From JAZDFC01 sp043808235 (GTDB taxonomy: Bacteria > Bacteroidota > Ignavibacteria > Ignavibacteriales > Melioribacteraceae): 64,000 nucleotides of DNA. This document shows positions 63,703-64,000 of this stretch, piece by piece. The position numbers were made by a program, and so were the translations under genes. Location: assembly GCA_043808235.1 (NCBI GenBank), contig JAZDFC010000080.1:62001-126000 (forward strand). Reading direction: 5' to 3'. The notes under the pieces are model-generated. The model was not told the DNA's origin. It did no database searches and worked only from the letters and a program-made list of their open reading frames with translations. The first letter of the stretch is position 1. Each line of letters opens with the position of its first letter.

Positions 63703-64000
63703 ATGAAAAATGTGATTATCTTATTATTGATGCTCTCAATCCGGCTTTTGGCGCAGGAGGATTCGGTATACTGCAAAAGACTCATTGAAGAAAGAGATCG
63801 CATTATTGATCCAAAATTAATATCTCATCCAGTGATGGAAATACCGGAGTTTATAGGCAGAATGGACAGCCTGATAACATTAATTACTAATCCGCCGTAT
63901 CCGCAAGCAGCTACAGAAAACAAAATTGAGGGAAAGGTTTATATAACATTTATCGTAGATACTAATGGAGTGCCTTGCTGTTTTGAAATTCAACAAAGAA
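63703..64000 (+). CDS. TonB C-terminal domain protein, cut at the window end
   Basis: Begins MKNVIILLLMLSIRLLAQED (signal peptide) behind AAGGAGCGGGTTTT and runs off the window. The visible end PYPQAATENKIEGKVYITFI then VDTNGVPCCFEIQQR matches the start of a TonB C-terminal domain, the part that contacts outer-membrane receptors or acts as a stand-alone energy-coupling module. About 99 residues are seen; a further 20-40 are expected. In Bacteroidota small proteins of this sort are often expressed with secreted or envelope genes. Confidence 0.8.
   Translation, partial: MKNVIILLLMLSIRLLAQEDSVYCKRLIEERDRIIDPKLISHPVMEIPEFIGRMDSLITLITNPPYPQAATENKIEGKVYITFIVDTNGVPCCFEIQQR

Overview
The window looks like chromosomal DNA from an AT-rich, Gram-negative member of the Bacteroidota/Chlorobi group, most likely an Ignavibacteria-type bacterium. 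This is inferred from several secreted proteins that end in a type IX secretion (T9SS) sorting domain of the NYPNPFNPST kind, from many outer-membrane beta-barrel and carboxypeptidase-regulatory-domain proteins, and from the local operon style with ATGA start/stop overlaps. No rRNA or marker gene is present to fix the taxonomy.

Layout. 0-10.6 kb: a radical SAM/SPASM protein and a T9SS-exported polysaccharide deacetylase; a leftward sugar operon (NCS1-type permease, a 56-residue membrane protein too short for usual gene callers, L-rhamnose isomerase) followed by an AraC-regulator fragment; rmuC; a MuiA-like protein with an inserted carboxypeptidase-like domain; a hypothetical; a YeaQ/GlsB membrane protein. 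10.66-19.07 kb: an integrated mobile element of about 8.4 kb inserted into a tRNA-Ala(CGC) gene. It is bounded by a 52-bp direct repeat of the 5' two-thirds of the tRNA, with a tyrosine recombinase at the left end, an excisionase-like protein at the right end, short similar repeats beside both att sites, a divergent DNA-polymerase-A-like protein, two structured non-coding regions and a secreted T9SS/FISUMP cargo gene. 19.1-36.6 kb: housekeeping and signalling genes (Nudix, DUF1232, ferredoxin, a LytTR regulator/LytS-type kinase pair, an ArsP/YraQ-type permease, T9SS and DJ-1/PfpI exported proteins, an NtrC-type two-component pair with downstream envelope genes).

36.6-42.9 kb is a patchy accessory region. 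It has a tRNA 3'-end fragment, a HEPN/AbiU2-like protein, a small membrane protein, a small outer-membrane-type protein, a GNAT acetyltransferase, an aldo-keto reductase and a 59-residue HTH protein. These are separated by long imperfect palindromes and repeats, some ending in GTTRRRY-like heptamers as in integron attC sites. No integron integrase is in the window.

43.1-63.5 kb is one large catabolic cluster matching the E. coli yge/ygf/ssnA/xdh set and the recently described anaerobic urate/purine degradation loci. It holds two molybdenum hydroxylases (one as three separate subunits, one as a two-subunit form), YgfK, a hydantoinase/amidohydrolase, SsnA, YgeY, the knotted carbamoyltransferase YgeW, two fold-type-II PLP enzymes (candidates for the diaminopropionate ammonia-lyase step) and the Mo-cofactor maturation proteins MocA and XdhC. 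ssnA carries a single-base frameshift in a T5 run. The window ends inside a TonB-C-terminal-domain protein gene.
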